DNA of 64,000 nt. Origin: Tetraselmis striata. Lineage: Eukaryota; Chlorophyta; Chlorodendrophyceae; Chlorodendrales; Chlorodendraceae. The position numbers and the translations under genes were made by a program. A model generated the notes under the pieces. It searched no databases, was not told the DNA's origin, and saw nothing but the letters and a program-made list of their open reading frames with translations. Positions 36,359 to 48,800 of this stretch are shown one piece after another; position 1 is the first letter of the stretch, and every line of letters begins with the position of its first letter. Location: positions 1 to 64,000 of the forward strand of contig VCJN01000433.1 of assembly GCA_006384855.1 (NCBI GenBank), given 5' to 3'.

Positions 36359-36516
36359 TGGTGTGTAATATAATTATGTGGCAGTGCAATGCAGTGTCCA
36401 ACCTATACAAATATACAGCAGCATCAACTATCATTAGCCGTATAGCAGGCAGCAGCAACATCAAAACACGTCATCACCAACAATCAATATCAGCAAACAC
36501 AAATGTATTACATGAT

Positions 36517-37960
36517 TCAGAGGTCATCTGAGCTACCGGCAGCATCATATTGTTTCTGCATATTTTTAAGTGCCTTCAACAAACAGTCATTGGCAAGGCT
36601 CTTGATTTCAGGGTTTTCATTCTTGGACAGCATATTCAGTGAACGTAAATTCACTTCATTGGTTTGTGATTCTGTGTAGGCGCGCTGGACATCAACATTG
36701 CTGGCGGGGCCCTGTGTTTGCTGGATTGAGCGATGGAAAGAGGCCGCTGCCTTGGTGACAACACTTCTGACAACCATTTCTCGCTCCTCTTCATTTGCCT
36801 CAATGCTTCTGCCGGATGTTAGCGGCTGCGGTTGCTGATCGACCTGTCTCCTCTTCTTCCCGGTGGCCTCCCTTGCATCCTCCAACACGTTGACGGTATT
36901 TGTGGCGCCATCTGGCGCGCACACACGCTATGATTAGTTAGGAATGCGTCATTCAGAAATAACATTACGATGCTGTGTGTTTGCTGCCAGGCAAACCTGC
37001 AGGCGTCGCCCATGGCATGCCGACTTCTGCAACCACCTCATCCGCAAGATTCCTGGCCACGACATCCGCCATGTTCTCGGCGCTCAACAACAGCCACACG
37101 TACAACATGCCTTTGTCGTTGCAATCGCTCTTGCTTGCTGACGACATGCAGTAGTCTCCCTTGTCCGGATTGTAGGACCCGGATTGCTTGTAGTTTGCGT
37201 CCCATCGAGTGATCTCCTTCTTGACGAGATCCCACTTCTTCTTCAGCATGCTGGCTGATCGCATTGCGTCCGGCACGGCGGGGCTAGCAGTCCGGACAGC
37301 ACCAGCCAGGGTGATCTTCAAGCTTGGGTGCTGCTCCGACTTGCTCTGTTCGACAAGGCAGTTTGGTACGCAAGGCTTGAAGGATGGATGGTTGTATAGA
37401 TACGCAATGACGTCCCAAGGGTTCACCTTGAGGGTGAGTTCCTGTGGGCTGTAAGAATTTGTTATCATTTTCCACACCCCGACGATGGCGGTGACTGCGT
37501 GAACCAGGCGCTCCCAGTTCGTCTTGCTCCATCGATTCTTGGACGTGCCGGTGGCCACTGGTATCGACGGGCCCGTCCATTTCTCAAGAGGAGGCAGCTG
37601 AAATGGGCATTTCTTAGGGAGCTGTGGCACCATCTTGTTCGGATCATGCACCACCTGCGTCGCCTCCACCTCCGATGTCTTCGCCGATTCTCTAGCAGGG
37701 CAGGAAGTTTTCGCCGGGGACGACTCGGCGCCAGGGAAGGCACCCGTCTCCGGCTCCTCGTCTTCATCCTCGTCATCATCGCGCAGCGATTCTTGCTCTT
37801 CCTCTTCAACTTCCTCATCGCCGTCGCTCCCAGGCATTTCGAACTCGAGCCCGCCCGCCGGTTGCAGATCTTTAGACCCACCATACTCGAAGCGGCCACA
37901 ATCGTCGTCTGGCTCCGGTTTGCTGGAGGAATTGCACCTAGTCGTCGTCATCACTTTCAT
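36517..37960 (-). CDS. Harbinger Myb/SANT-like DNA-binding partner
   Basis: Harbinger elements need a second protein that binds DNA and carries the transposase to the nucleus. Here the ATG is at 37960. The acidic N-terminus (DGDEEVEEEEQE, DDDEDEDEE) is followed by a trihelix/SANT-like region around SKNRWSKTNWERLVHAV ... MLKKKWDLVKKEITRWD. Exon 1 ends at about 37003 (GCAG/GTTTGC). Exon 2 begins at the CGCGCCAG acceptor near 36914 and ends at TGA 36517. The phase-1 junction restores the frame, and the second exon has KKRRQ basic residues and a helical tail. Both exons are open, so this gene may be intact although its transposase is not. Its first ~8 codons and promoter are part of the left inverted arm. 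Confidence 0.8.
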
Positions 37961-38419
37961 GTATTTTGCACCGCGACGAATATAAAGGGCAAACTACTGC
38001 GACTTTATATTACTATTACTAGAAGATAATATATTCCCTACTCGAGAGTCATAACGGTACGAGAGTATAGTAGCGTGGCAGTAATATTCCTTCATGGGAT
38101 GATATATTCCTTGGATTGGATTCGGGTGCACATACTAGTACATAACTATTAACGACATACGAAAAGAACACGAAATACTACCACGGAAATAATTCCTAAA
38201 TATTTCCTGTAGTACGATTTTCAAACCTCACGTGTACGGTTTCCTGTATTTTGGCTCAGTACCGCTCCGGTGTTTGAGTCATCAGGTTCAACTTTTTTGA
38301 CCCGTAGCTTGATATTATGCACCCCGGTCAACGGCCCGTCCGAGAACGGTCATCGGCCGTTGCTCTTCCTCACCACAGATTACAGTGCTTCACAGCCCCC
38401 ACTCGCCCCACGCCGCTGC
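37961..38419. promoter_or_regulatory. Putative bidirectional promoter, left arm
   Basis: 459 bp, AT-rich, between two divergent start codons: the Myb/SANT-like gene at 37960 (-) and the exon-1 pseudogene at 38420 (+). The same block is in the right arm at 49793-50191 between divergent genes. TATA-like AATATATT/ATATATTCC motifs are present. Promoter function is inferred from gene arrangement. Confidence 0.45.
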
Positions 38420-39247
38420 ATGGCGGCGGTCAAAAGCATGGCCTCTTCTCAAGGATCCGGCGCGTCGGACACTACAGTTACATTACCGCCGTGTTCGTGC
38501 CGCAGCGGGTACTCGTGTGATTGCGACGCGCGTGATAGTGATCGTAAGGAGGTTGATAAAGGAAGTACACGTGGGGCAAAGGCTCCGATGAGGTCGCCGA
38601 CAACGATACTGGTAAGGGTTCGTCTCTGGGCAGCAAGCGCACCTCTCGCGACAATATCCGCCTCATGCTCGCCAAAGAGGCTAGCGAGCAGTCGCCATGC
38701 TGCTCGCGGAAGTGCGTGCACAAGCTATACACACAGTGCGGAGAGGCCCTCGTTGATGCCGTGATGGACCGTGCGTTGACCGTATACTGTGGCAATCAGA
38801 ACCGCTCCTTTCACTGGCTCGCTCAGGTTCTCAGGGGTGGCTACGAGTCGGCATCAGACAAGTTCGATTACATGTTTGATCACGGTGGCTACTTGCGCTC
38901 TTTCGATCATCAAGGCCCCATCTACACGTGCGTGTGGGCGTGCGTGGGAGGTCTTGCATCATGTCTCGAAACGCAGACGTCTCGTGATCCAGCGGTCGGT
39001 GGTGGATAACGAACCCACGTACATCAGGCAGCGCAAGCAATACGAGAGCAGACAAACCGGACGAGGGAGCATGTGCGCATGTTTCGCGAGCACTTCTTCT
39101 CAGATGACCTCGGTCACGTCGAGATCATGCCTTTTCACGACGGCAACAACGAGACCTTCAAGAAGCACTTACCTCCCTGGATGACCAAGATTTGCGTCTA
39201 CTACTATTACAAGTCGTGGGCCGAGGACGACAACGCCATTCTCCGTG
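38420..39247 (+). pseudogene. Frameshifted copy of exon 1 of the DUF7869-like gene
   Basis: Starts at ATG 38420 (MAAVKSMASS) and matches 49792-48967. It is broken by a lost base near 38555-38565 and a 4-bp CGTG duplication near 38932. The frames then recover LAKEASEQSPCCSRKCVHKL and later PPWMTKICVYYYYKSWAEDD. The splice donor at 39248 (GTAAGG) is kept and is followed by the minisatellite, as in the parent. Exons 2-4 are absent; unrelated coding sequence follows the array. Confidence 0.8.
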
Positions 39248-39285
39248 GTAAGGCCCAAACTGTCGAGTTGATAACATAACGTTTT

Positions 39286-39720
39286 GTCCCGCTGATGAGA
39301 GACCGTTTCGTCCCGCTGACGACATACTATTTCGTCCCGCTGATGACATGCCGTTTCGTCCCGCTGATGACATACCGTTTCGTCCGGCTGATGACATACC
39401 GTTTCGTCCCGCTGATGACAGGCCGATTTCGTCCCGCTGATGACATACCATTTTGTCCCGTTGATGACAAACCGTTTCTCCCCACTAATGACAAACCGAT
39501 TTCGTCCCGCTGACGCCATAACGTTTCGTCCCACTGAAGACAAATCGTTTCGTACCGCTTATGACATACCGTTTTGTCCCACCGACGACAAAACCATTTA
39601 TCTCACATGACCGCCCGATATCGTCCCACTGCTGACAGAACGTTTTGTCCCACTGCTGAGAGACGGTTTTGTCCCACTGATGACATACCGTTTCGTCAAA
39701 CCGATGACATACCGTTTCGG
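39286..39720 (-). repeat. 24-bp minisatellite array A, about 18 units
   Basis: Units are the reverse complement of the core CATCAGTGGGACGAAACG. It occupies the intron 1 position of the left-arm pseudogene. Relative to that gene it has the same orientation as array B has to the intact gene. Confidence 0.9.
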
Positions 39721-39722
39721 TG

Positions 39723-41335
39723 TTGCGTGACGCCAAGCTCGCCGAGCAAGCATATCGGGTGGAAGATTGCGAGGTGAAACTCTTTGCAGTTAGCCGCCCA
39801 GCCCTGATGCAGCGGAGCGGCAACGCGGGCCCTTCCTTTACGACCGGCGCAAGCGGGGGGCAGTGCATCACCTGCTTCTTGGCAGCCAACGTCACTGTCG
39901 CGGAGGTGATCGACCAGGTCGGCACCAACGCGTTTAGCTTCGAGATCCGACCGCCCGCGCCGCGTCGTGCGCCGCCAATGGACCCTGAGCAACCCACTAT
40001 TCTCGACAATATACGCGTGAGCGGCCAGCAACGCGTCGCGCTGGCTGAAAAGAAGCAGTTCAGCCGCATGCATGGCAACCACGAGCTATACAACGCGCTG
40101 ATCGACCTGCTGGCTGAACACAACCTGAGGTTTCGCAAGGACCTTGCTTGTCGCCGACAAGCCGACTCTTCTCGTAGACACCTTGACTGGGGCCTTCTTC
40201 TTCTGCGCTCCCAAGGTCTGTCAAAGCCCAACCTGACTCTGCCCCTTGTTCGTTGTTGAGCTGCCCACGCACTATTTGATATCGTTGTTGCGCTTTTGAA
40301 TTCGAATTTACTAAGCCATGCTACTGCAGACATGGAAGGCCATGTGTTCCACAACTCAAAGAAGCCGTTCCCGGACGCCATGTTCGAGAAGTTCTTTTGC
40401 TTTCGCACGAAAGGCAAGAATGCGGTGAAGGAGTCCGTCAAGGACGCCGCAAAACTGTTCGCTGTGGCCAAGGGCATCGTCGTCGTCGAGGGCATGAAAA
40501 AGGAGAACCCCGCCGACAAGGACGCACCGTTGTACACCAAGCTGGGAGTGTTGTTCGCCTCGTTCGAGCACTACTACTGTCGGCTGTATCGCAGGCTGGA
40601 AGCGCATACGGAGCACAACAACGCAGAGGGCGTGGCTATGAACGCCCCCGAGGCAGCAGACAGCAGCCGAGCGAACCTATCCACCATACCTCCCAAGAGC
40701 CAGCGAAAAGGTTGCACCATCGCTAAGTGGATGCTCGGCCTCGACCGGGTGCTGTGCGACAGTCCCTACTAGAAGCCAATCAATATGGAGCGGTTCTTGG
40801 CGCCGCTGGACAACCGCGCCTACTTCATCGCGGAGCTGAAGCAGGGGCTGAGCGCAACGTTTGAGTATTGGCGCTGGGCTTGTGGCTCCCGCAGTGATGT
40901 GCATACCCATGTGGTGTGGAAGGCCCCCCTGTCACCAACGGAGCGGAGCTGTGCAAAGTCAGCCAAGCTCTTCAATGAATGCACCCGCAGGCAGACGGTG
41001 TACCTGAACATAGCAATAACATCATTGTTCACTGCTGCTGTGCAGAAGTCATACCTGACATCGGGGGCTGCAGCGGCCAACGCGTCCTACAACTTCATAG
41101 CTGATGCCACCGGCTCAGCTCAACTCCCGATGGAGCGCAGCGAGGACGGCCGCATGGCGATGCTGGCTGCACACTTGGTGATGCTATCTGACTGCATGGA
41201 CCTCGCGTATGACCTGCGGGAGTACAATGGGCGCCCTGAATCAGGTGCTTGAGGAGGTTTGGAATACACTGGTGGATATTGTTAGCTTTAAGCAAAAGGC
41301 TTTAGTGAAGAGAGGGAAAAGGCTTGCAGCAAAGG
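39723..41335 (+). pseudogene. Unrecognised multi-exon gene remnant
   Basis: Three open blocks look coding: 39723 to about 40140 (RDAKLAEQAYRVEDCEVKLF ... QFSRMHGNHELYNALIDLLAEHNLRF), 40331-40772 after the acceptor CTACTGCAG (MEGHVFHNSKKPFP ... FEHYYCRLYRRLEAH), and 40785-41252 (MERFLAPLDNRAYFIAEL ...). A further stretch, LEEVWNTLVDIV, runs to about 41335, where a Ty3/gypsy LTR interrupts it. No known domain was recognised. The first block has a Cys pair (CITCF). It follows array A directly, so it may have been joined to the duplicated exon 1 by rearrangement. Confidence 0.4.
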
Positions 41336-41339
41336 TAAT

Positions 41340-41656
41340 TGTTACAGTGTACCGAGGCGTACACGGCTTTATACAGCTATTGGCATGGCAGCCGGCTGCA
41401 AGCAGGTGCTAGGCTTGGAGATGCGATCTAGTCTTGAAGTCATCGGGGATTGCTGCAGACAGCCTCGGGCATTGGTAGAAGCATGCGAGCGTAATGTGGC
41501 CGACGTCGGTAAGACATGTAACATGTACTGGTGGCGTGCGGGCAATGAGTAGATGACTAGTACGGGTACGAGTATATATAGATACACGAGCATGCATGTG
41601 TCTACAAGTGTTATGGGTATGAGTATGCAGGTAGGGTTATAGTGGTAACCCTAACA
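41340..41656 (-). repeat. 3' LTR of the second Ty3/gypsy element
   Basis: 317 bp, TGTTAGGG...CTGTAACA on the minus strand. Next to its 5' side is a purine-rich tract, GGGGCCGGGATGGAA, suitable for plus-strand priming. Confidence 0.75.
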
Positions 41657-41803
41657 TTCCATCCCGGCCCCGAAAAGTAGACCTACGGGATACGCAAAGG
41701 AAAACGGGCGGGGTATTTTGCGGACAAGGCACGATAATGGGTTGAACATTTTTCGAAGGGAAGCGGTTTTACGGACAGAATCGTCTACCATCTTAACACT
41801 TAT

Positions 41804-42330
41804 TTAAGGATATGGCTTGAACTGAGGTTTCGTGGAATTTGGGATGGGAGGCCATAGCAGGTGGTAGGCGGAGGCATGCATGTGGTAGGCGGTTTGGCAT
41901 GCATGTGAGGAAATCAGTGTACAATGGGGTATGGGCTGATGTAACGAAATCATCGAACCGGCTGATGTCGAAGCAGTGTTCCTAGACAAAGGCGTGGGCA
42001 TCCTATATTTCTGTGCGATATTAATAATGCAATCCGCGGGGTCGACAGGTTGGCATATCAAGATAGCGGACGTGAGCGGGTTCATGCCGGAGCGGCGGGC
42101 ATCAAATGGAGTGCATTTTAATGGCGGAATGGTTGGCATTGTTATAAGTGAAATCGGCGAGGGATAAGCGGGGCCAGTTGTCATTACGTAAAGAGCATGT
42201 ACGAGCGAAACATATTTTGCCAAAACCGAGGTGAAGCGGGGACCGCGGTCGTCTACGGCCGCAAACATGGCGTGGCGGCGGAAGAGATTGTCAATAAATA
42301 AGCGGGAATTCAAGCTGAGGAACGTCACAG
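41804..42330 (-). pseudogene. Ty3/gypsy integrase remnant
   Basis: The minus-strand frame contains AAVDDRGPRFTSVLAKYV, matching the SDRGPRFTS box with the second Asp of the DDE catalytic triad. Flanking sequence retains little else. Confidence 0.65.
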
Positions 42331-43479
42331 TGGATACTACACGGGATCAAGCGGGCTTGTTTCGTAAATGTGCGTACAAGTGTGGCTATAGTGGCAAATT
42401 CACGTGCGCAGAGGGCGCATGGTACACAAAGTTTAATGGAATAATTGCTTAGGAGCGGGCGCTTGTACGGACGGGAGACACGGAGCCTATATATGTGCTG
42501 CTGTATGGGATTATGTGTAGGTGGTCAAGGTGGGCAGGTATGTTGCGCATAATGGGTCACCATAAGTTTTCCGAATGGTGGCGCGAGTGCGTGCGCTATC
42601 AAGATGACCGGCAGCGTGCGTCGAGTAATTTCGGAATGATAAATCGAAGATGGGCTTTTATTATTTTAGGTGGGCACGCAAACGATATTAGACATATGGC
42701 ACAATAAACTGTTGTTGGAATTATATAACGCAACTGGGGATACGGTTAGCGTAGTAGTTTGCTTTGGTAGTATAGCTATGGCGAATCCGGGCAACGAGAC
42801 CGGGCTTCACTTTAAGAGCTTAATATATTGCGGTAACTATAATATGTATAGCACGTGCTTCAGGTGCGGGGTTGGTTTGCTTGACGTGGTAAAACAATAC
42901 GGAGCCATAGTGAGTGACGGCGGCTTAAACGTTGGTTAGACGGGCAGGTGGCGTAGAGTGGCATAGTGTGGTATGGCCGTGTTTTTAGAACTATTTGCTA
43001 TATAGCTCCATCAGTTGGTCAAAGCGCAACCACGCGGCAAAGTTCTTGGGCGTAGTTGGGGTATCTGGTATATGGGTAGATTGTGAAGCTTTGGAGGTGT
43101 CTTTTTGCATTTTGCTGAAGTATCACGGCAGCTAAGGCGTATTCAGAGCTTATATGGTGTAACTGCGTGAAAGGCAACGTACATATATATGTTCGCGCTG
43201 TTTCCATTAAACTGTATATATTGGAACAAAATATTATATTGCGAGACTATTTCGGAAAACATTTGAAAGATACATTGCCGACTTCGAGGAATCGTTGTAT
43301 CTGCTTTGCAATATCAGGCGGGGCTCAATTCGCGAAGTGCAACATTGTTTTTTTTAATGGAAGGACGCGTGTTGCATTGCCTATCTAGTGGCTTAAATAT
43401 TCGAGTTCGTTCTTGGTTTAGGAGATTACGCAGTGAGTCGCGACAGTATGTGGTATTGGCGACTAAACCAAGCGTGGCG

Positions 43480-44020
43480 TATGGTGTCTTATGTGTTCAT
43501 CGAGGAAGATGCTAGATACCAAAACGTCATCAAAGTACACAAGAATAAACACGTGGTAATCGACTGCAAACCGTTACTCATCCATTATTGTTGAAACACC
43601 TACCGACATGGCATTGAACATGCCAAATGGCCTGAGTAGGAATTCGTAATAACCAAACTGAGTTTTAAATAATGCTTTGTCGGCGTCCATATTTTGTTCC
43701 AAGATGGCGTTAGACGACGAAAATTAGGTCGAGGGTAAACGCGGCATCGCCGGCGAGCATTTCTAAGAACATGGCGGCGCGTGGTATCGGGATCGAAACC
43801 TATTTGACGGGTATATCTATGCAACTGACGATAGTCAATGCACATGCGCATGCCCATATTGTCATGTTGGGCAAATATGACATGTGCAGCAAAAAGGCGG
43901 AAATGATCACCCAGTAAATCCTTGTCCAATACGGTGGTTAAATCCTTATATATTCTTCTAACTCGGCAGGTGGATTGGTGGAAGACAAAATGCTTGTCGG
44001 GTGGTACATGGGCATCTTAG
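43480..44020 (-). pseudogene. Ty3/gypsy reverse transcriptase remnant
   Basis: RMCIDYRQLHRYT (dNTP-binding region), then KTQFGYYEFLLRPFGMFNAM and VYFDDVLVSSIF (catalytic box near 43520-43540), lie in order in different frames with stops between them. Confidence 0.75.
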
Positions 44021-45304
44021 AGTAGTAGTATTTCGAAGTGAATAACGCCGGGGCTTAGATGTGGAATAAGGGGATTCAATAGTTGGCAAATTCATCTATG
44101 TTTAAATATAAGGGATCGAAATTGTGAGGTATGTTCGGCGCAATGGTCGGTAGTGATAGCGGTAATATCGTTATCAATGGATTGGGCATAATAAGTGTTT
44201 TTTGTTGCGTCGTATTCGCGGACCACAGCGCAAAAGAAAACGGTGTAGGGACCTTTAAGTAGTTTTCGAGGCTAGTGCTAGCTGGCATGGCGTCGACAGT
44301 ACCATCTTGTGAATCTTTTGAATTGATCTTTTGAATTGCTTTCACTGGTTTCGGAGCGGGGCTCGATAGGGCAAGTAACGGCGTGGCCGTCGGGGGACGC
44401 GAGGGAGCCGGCGGTCGAATTAATATTCGGATTCTTATAGGAAGGGTAGGCCGAGAATGGCGTCGGAATTATTTTGCAAGTTGGTTATGACAAATTCAAC
44501 ATTTTGTTTTTGGATATGCATTTATGTATAATTATCTAACTGCGGGACTGCGACGCTAGTGGCGTGCGGCCGCCTGCCATGATTAGCGACTACTCGTAAT
44601 CATTTGAGCGGCGCGGTTTTAATGGTTTCTATTTTGCGCCGGCGGACGAAGGTATTACTAAAGGCGTCGAATAAATAAATGCAGCATTGCGCCGGAATAT
44701 ATAGTACTCGTAGCATAATGGGCGGGAGTAAGTTTGGGTTTTGGAGCGATAACTAAATTGTTCTCGGACATAAACGTTACGACAGTTTTTCGGTTTTAAA
44801 GCTGGGCTGATGGAAATAATATTGGGCACATGTGTCTTACCTTCAGGCTCTAGCTCAAGAGCCTTGACGTGTTCAGACCGCATACCGTGGTTGTGTGTGG
44901 TGGTCGCCTGCTTATTGACAGTGCTATCCGCAAGGTAGGCATCGACGACCCAGTTGGTCGGTGGCATTGGCAGGTTGTTAGTGGCAAATGTGGCGATGTG
45001 GCCCAAATATGCGTCGACAGGGAACGAGGGGATGAGGCGGTTTTGAACTAGATGGGGCGCTAGGACTTCCCGAGTTAACTCGCTAGGCGCTGCTCGCTAT
45101 TAGTAGCCGCTACCTGTATTTCTATCGGGGGAAGAGAATCATGGCATGGGTGTGGTACCGGTACAGCGTGCTGTAATCCCCAGTATAGTCGCTATAAAAT
45201 AATGCTAGGTACATTAGCAGCAGTGATTTTGTCGTTGCCATCATGATTTCGTACTCGACAGCATGCCTACGAATCTTTTACCATACATGCGCATATGCGT
45301 AATG

Positions 45305-45345
45305 TATCCGATATCGCCTTCTGCTGCTAGCTCATGTAAATATTA
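45305..45345 (+). mobile_element. 41-bp LINE 3'-end micro-insertion
   Basis: 41 bp containing GCCTTCTGCTGCTAGCTCAT is flanked by a perfect 11-bp direct repeat TATGCGTAATG (45294-45304 and 45346-45356). The first gypsy copy near 21225 has a single TATGCGTAATG and no insert, so it is the empty site. Confidence 0.8.
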
Positions 45346-45510
45346 TATGCGTAATGTGGGAGGTGGGAGGTGAATAAATACAGTATGGCCGATGGCCGAT
45401 ATAGTAGACTGACTATCGCATGTACAAAAACTCGGATAGACCGTGGTAACGCAGAAGACAAAATATTCAACGATAAGCGAACTGTAGTAGATAACCAGTA
45501 AGGATTAGTA

Positions 45511-45852
45511 GTTAGGCCACTCGCCAGTCGTTAATTAATTATTATAGCTGCTTGCTGGGAACATGAATTTAACCTATTTTGCACCGTGGAATTCATTTTG
45601 CACCGTAGGGTTTGTTTATACCCTAGTTCCCGGGTTTACTATCAGTACTTAAGACTCACTGGTGATGTAGCTTGGGTTTGTAGACCTTGGGTGCAGTGCA
45701 GCATTCAACAGCATGAAGGCCAGCCGCGACGCATATCCAATGTTGGTTTTGGAGCATTTCGTCCAAAATGGGACAAGATGAGGCAATGAAATCAATATTT
45801 GTTATGATTATTACATCCCGCAACTAGCTAGCCACAAGACGTTGCTGATAGT
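45511..45852. other. Downstream region without a gene
   Basis: No coding signal. It includes a short GTCCAAAATGGGACAAG that loosely resembles the minisatellite core. Confidence 0.4.
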
Positions 45853-48800
45853 TTATTCGTTGAGCATCCCCAACTCAAGCAAGTCCTTCTTCGTGGCTGC
45901 GTTAAACTTGACGACTCCGCCGGGTTTGCGTTGCGCTGGGGTGGTTGACATGACGTGGACGCAGTTGTTTCGTGGCTGGCTGATTTGCCACCCAGTTTGC
46001 GCATATGTCTTCACGACTTGGACGCTTTTACCGTACCACTTCTTTCTGACCATGGTGCCGTCCTCGTTGAACACCTCTCGACTTCCCGACGCGTCGTGGA
46101 TGGCCTTCGCGTACGATAGGGGGACGGCTTCAACAAGCTTCCAAGGAAGCGTCAGGCACTTCTCCCAGCTTGTGTCAACTGGCTTCTTCCCTCCTTTTGT
46201 CTGCGCGTACAACCATAGGGGCATGAGGGGTTTGCCCTTTGCATCGGCATGGAAGGGCTCGTATACGGCCACAGTCAACGTGTCTTCGGTAGTCTCGCGC
46301 GACTTCACAAGCCCGATGACGAATCTCGACTCCCAATCACCAAGAGTTTCAGGACACTTGTCTTCCTCATGCACCTAACGATGACCAAGACCGCGAGCTA
46401 TGTTAGTCCCGAGCGAGACGCCACGCCATTTTTGTCCCAGCTGGGACAAAATAACAAGCAAGGTAGAAGAACCAGATTGTTTTGTCCCGTAAAGGACAAA
46501 AATGACAAACAATGGGACTCACATCGGAGACGTCGATGACAACGAGGTTCGAGCCCTTTGCATCGCTGGGCGATGTGTTGTCATGAAGCCTCTCCTTGGC
46601 GCCGGCGTGAACTCCCCGGAAGGCGCTGTCATCTTGAAGCACTTGAGCACGAACCTCGGCTTCAACGCGAGCGGCTTCGGCATTGTTGAGATCTGCGTTG
46701 GTAGCCATCGTGTGACGTGCCTCAGCAGGCGCGGTCTGCCCGTGCTCGCGCAAAAAGTCGTCAACTTCCTCTTTCCGTTGCGGCCAGAACCCGGAGAAAG
46801 CTGCCGAAGGAGCAGTTTGCATCTCATCCAAGTCGTCGAGCCGATTCTTCCAGCTCTCGCGCTCGACTGGGGAGAAGTGCCACTGGACCCCCAGGTCCGT
46901 GATGTACGACCTGACCTTCTTGAAATCATCCAAGTACCTCTGGACCTTCACCGCGTCGGGCTTCTTTTTGTCGCAGAGAGCGTACAAAAGGGGCCGACCC
47001 GCACGAATCTCGGGCGTCCCAGTTGGCGCGCTCTTCAAGATCTGCACGGGCTCAGAAAGCGGTGTGTTGGACCACAAGGCGGTGCGCAACGAGCCGCCAG
47101 ATGCGGCGGCGTCGTCACGGGTGAACTCGAATTTGTGCGGCTTACTGATGTCCTGAATGTGGTCTTGGAAATGGGGCCTTAACCACTCAGAGAAGTCGAG
47201 GGAGAATGAGAGCTCAGCAATCTCCGGAGTGGGCGAGAATGCCTTCGCCACCAAGTCAAGAAAGGCCTCGATTGTGTAGGCGGAGCTGCGAGATAGCGCA
47301 AGACTGATGCGGCTGAAGATCTGGTCAACCCGTTCGTGAGTGTGCCCGACAGGCAAGAAGACCAGATGAATGACGTCGCAGATGCCGATAGACACAAGCC
47401 AATTGCAGAGGGCCGCCACGTTCCTATCCTTGTTCTCCCTGACGGTGTTGTCCATCTGGATTCTGATGTACGGAATCTTTCTACCACGGTGTTGAATTTC
47501 CTGCATCGCAGACAAGATTTCATCAGTCCATGGCTACCGGACAACCACGGCGAACCTATCGGGAGGCTAACGAGCTCACCTTCATGATCGTGATCCATAT
47601 CAGAGTGCACGTCGTGGACGAATCGTGGGGGATGGTGTTGGTGTAGTAGTAGATGTCGTCCGGGCGGTATCCGTCGTACTTCACACAGGTGAGGTGGTAC
47701 TTGAGGAGCATGTCGCGCTTCACAGTCTTGGGGATGCGAACCCAGTGAGGCAGCATGGTCTTCGCGGAGTCCATGCTATCAATTTCGAAGAAGAAGAAGT
47801 TTCCATGGCCAAGGCGCGACTGGAAGACGGCGTTGTTCAGATCCCTTCGTTCCTGGCGCACTCTCTCGAGGTGTACCTTCTGCTCAGCTCTGACCTGACG
47901 CCTCACCAGCTGCTGATGTTGACGGTGCACTTGACGTTCCTCTGGCGTCATGTCCTTTGTGCAAATCTCGCGAGCTTGGTCTCTGAGTGCTTTGCCCGCC
48001 GCGCATATGGGACAATGGCTGAATCGCTTCACCTTCGGCGTGGTGACATCCGGGAAGTCTTCCTTCCAAGTCCGGCGGAAAGTGTCGAACGATGCGAGCT
48101 TCACTTCGCTCTCGGTAGCAAAATCTACAAAGGGGCAGGGGCATGATAGGTCGGTATACAAATAAGGTCTCATAATGCGAGACAGAAAAGTTCGGTCTAA
48201 AGTGGTCGAAAAAATTATATCGGTAGTGGGTGAATAATTCTGTAATCAGCATGGCGAAACAATTTGTCATCAGTGTGACGAAACGGTATGTCATTAGTGG
48301 GACAAAACCGTCTCTCAACAGTGGGACAAGACGTTCTCTCTGCAGTAGGACGATATCGGCTAATTATGTGGGACAAATACTTTTGTGGTCGGTGGGACGA
48401 AACGGTATGCCATGAGCGGTGCGAAACGTTATGTCATCAGTGGGACGAAATCGGTCCGGCGTCGGTGGGACTAAACGTTCTGGCGATAGCGGGACGAAAC
48501 GGTTTGTCATCAGCGGGACAAAACGGTTTGTCATCAGTGGGACAAAACGGCATGTCATCAGTGGGACGAAACGGCATGTCATCAGTGGGACAAAACGAAT
48601 TGACATCAGCGGGACGAAACGGTTTGTCATCAGCGGGACGAAACGGTCTGTCATCAATGGGACGAAACGGTTTGTCATCAGTGGGACGAAACGGTTTGTC
48701 ATCAGTGGGACGAAACGGTTTGTCATCAGCGGGACGGAACGGTCTGTCATCAGTGGGACGAAACGGTTTGTCATCAGCGGGACAAAAACGGTATATAATT

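Larger units (their letters stand above)
37938..39285 (+). repeat. Left arm of a ~1.3-kb inverted repeat
   Basis: Matches the reverse complement of about 48960-50212 from end to end. Its outer edge is inside the first codons of the Harbinger partner gene (shared ATGACGACGAC context). Its inner edge is the intron donor plus the first minisatellite units. Point changes and small indels separate the arms, so they are not an assembly duplicate. Confidence 0.8.
41340..45510 (-). mobile_element. Second decayed Ty3/gypsy element, 5' LTR missing
   Basis: The minus-strand order is a gag/protease remnant (about 45000-44080), reverse transcriptase (about 44020-43480), integrase (about 42330-41810), polypurine tract (41671-41657) and 3' LTR (41656-41340). 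Long stretches align with 18586-22711. Frames are full of stops. The right boundary is approximate because no 5' LTR was found; similarity to the first copy fades at about 45500. Confidence 0.75.
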
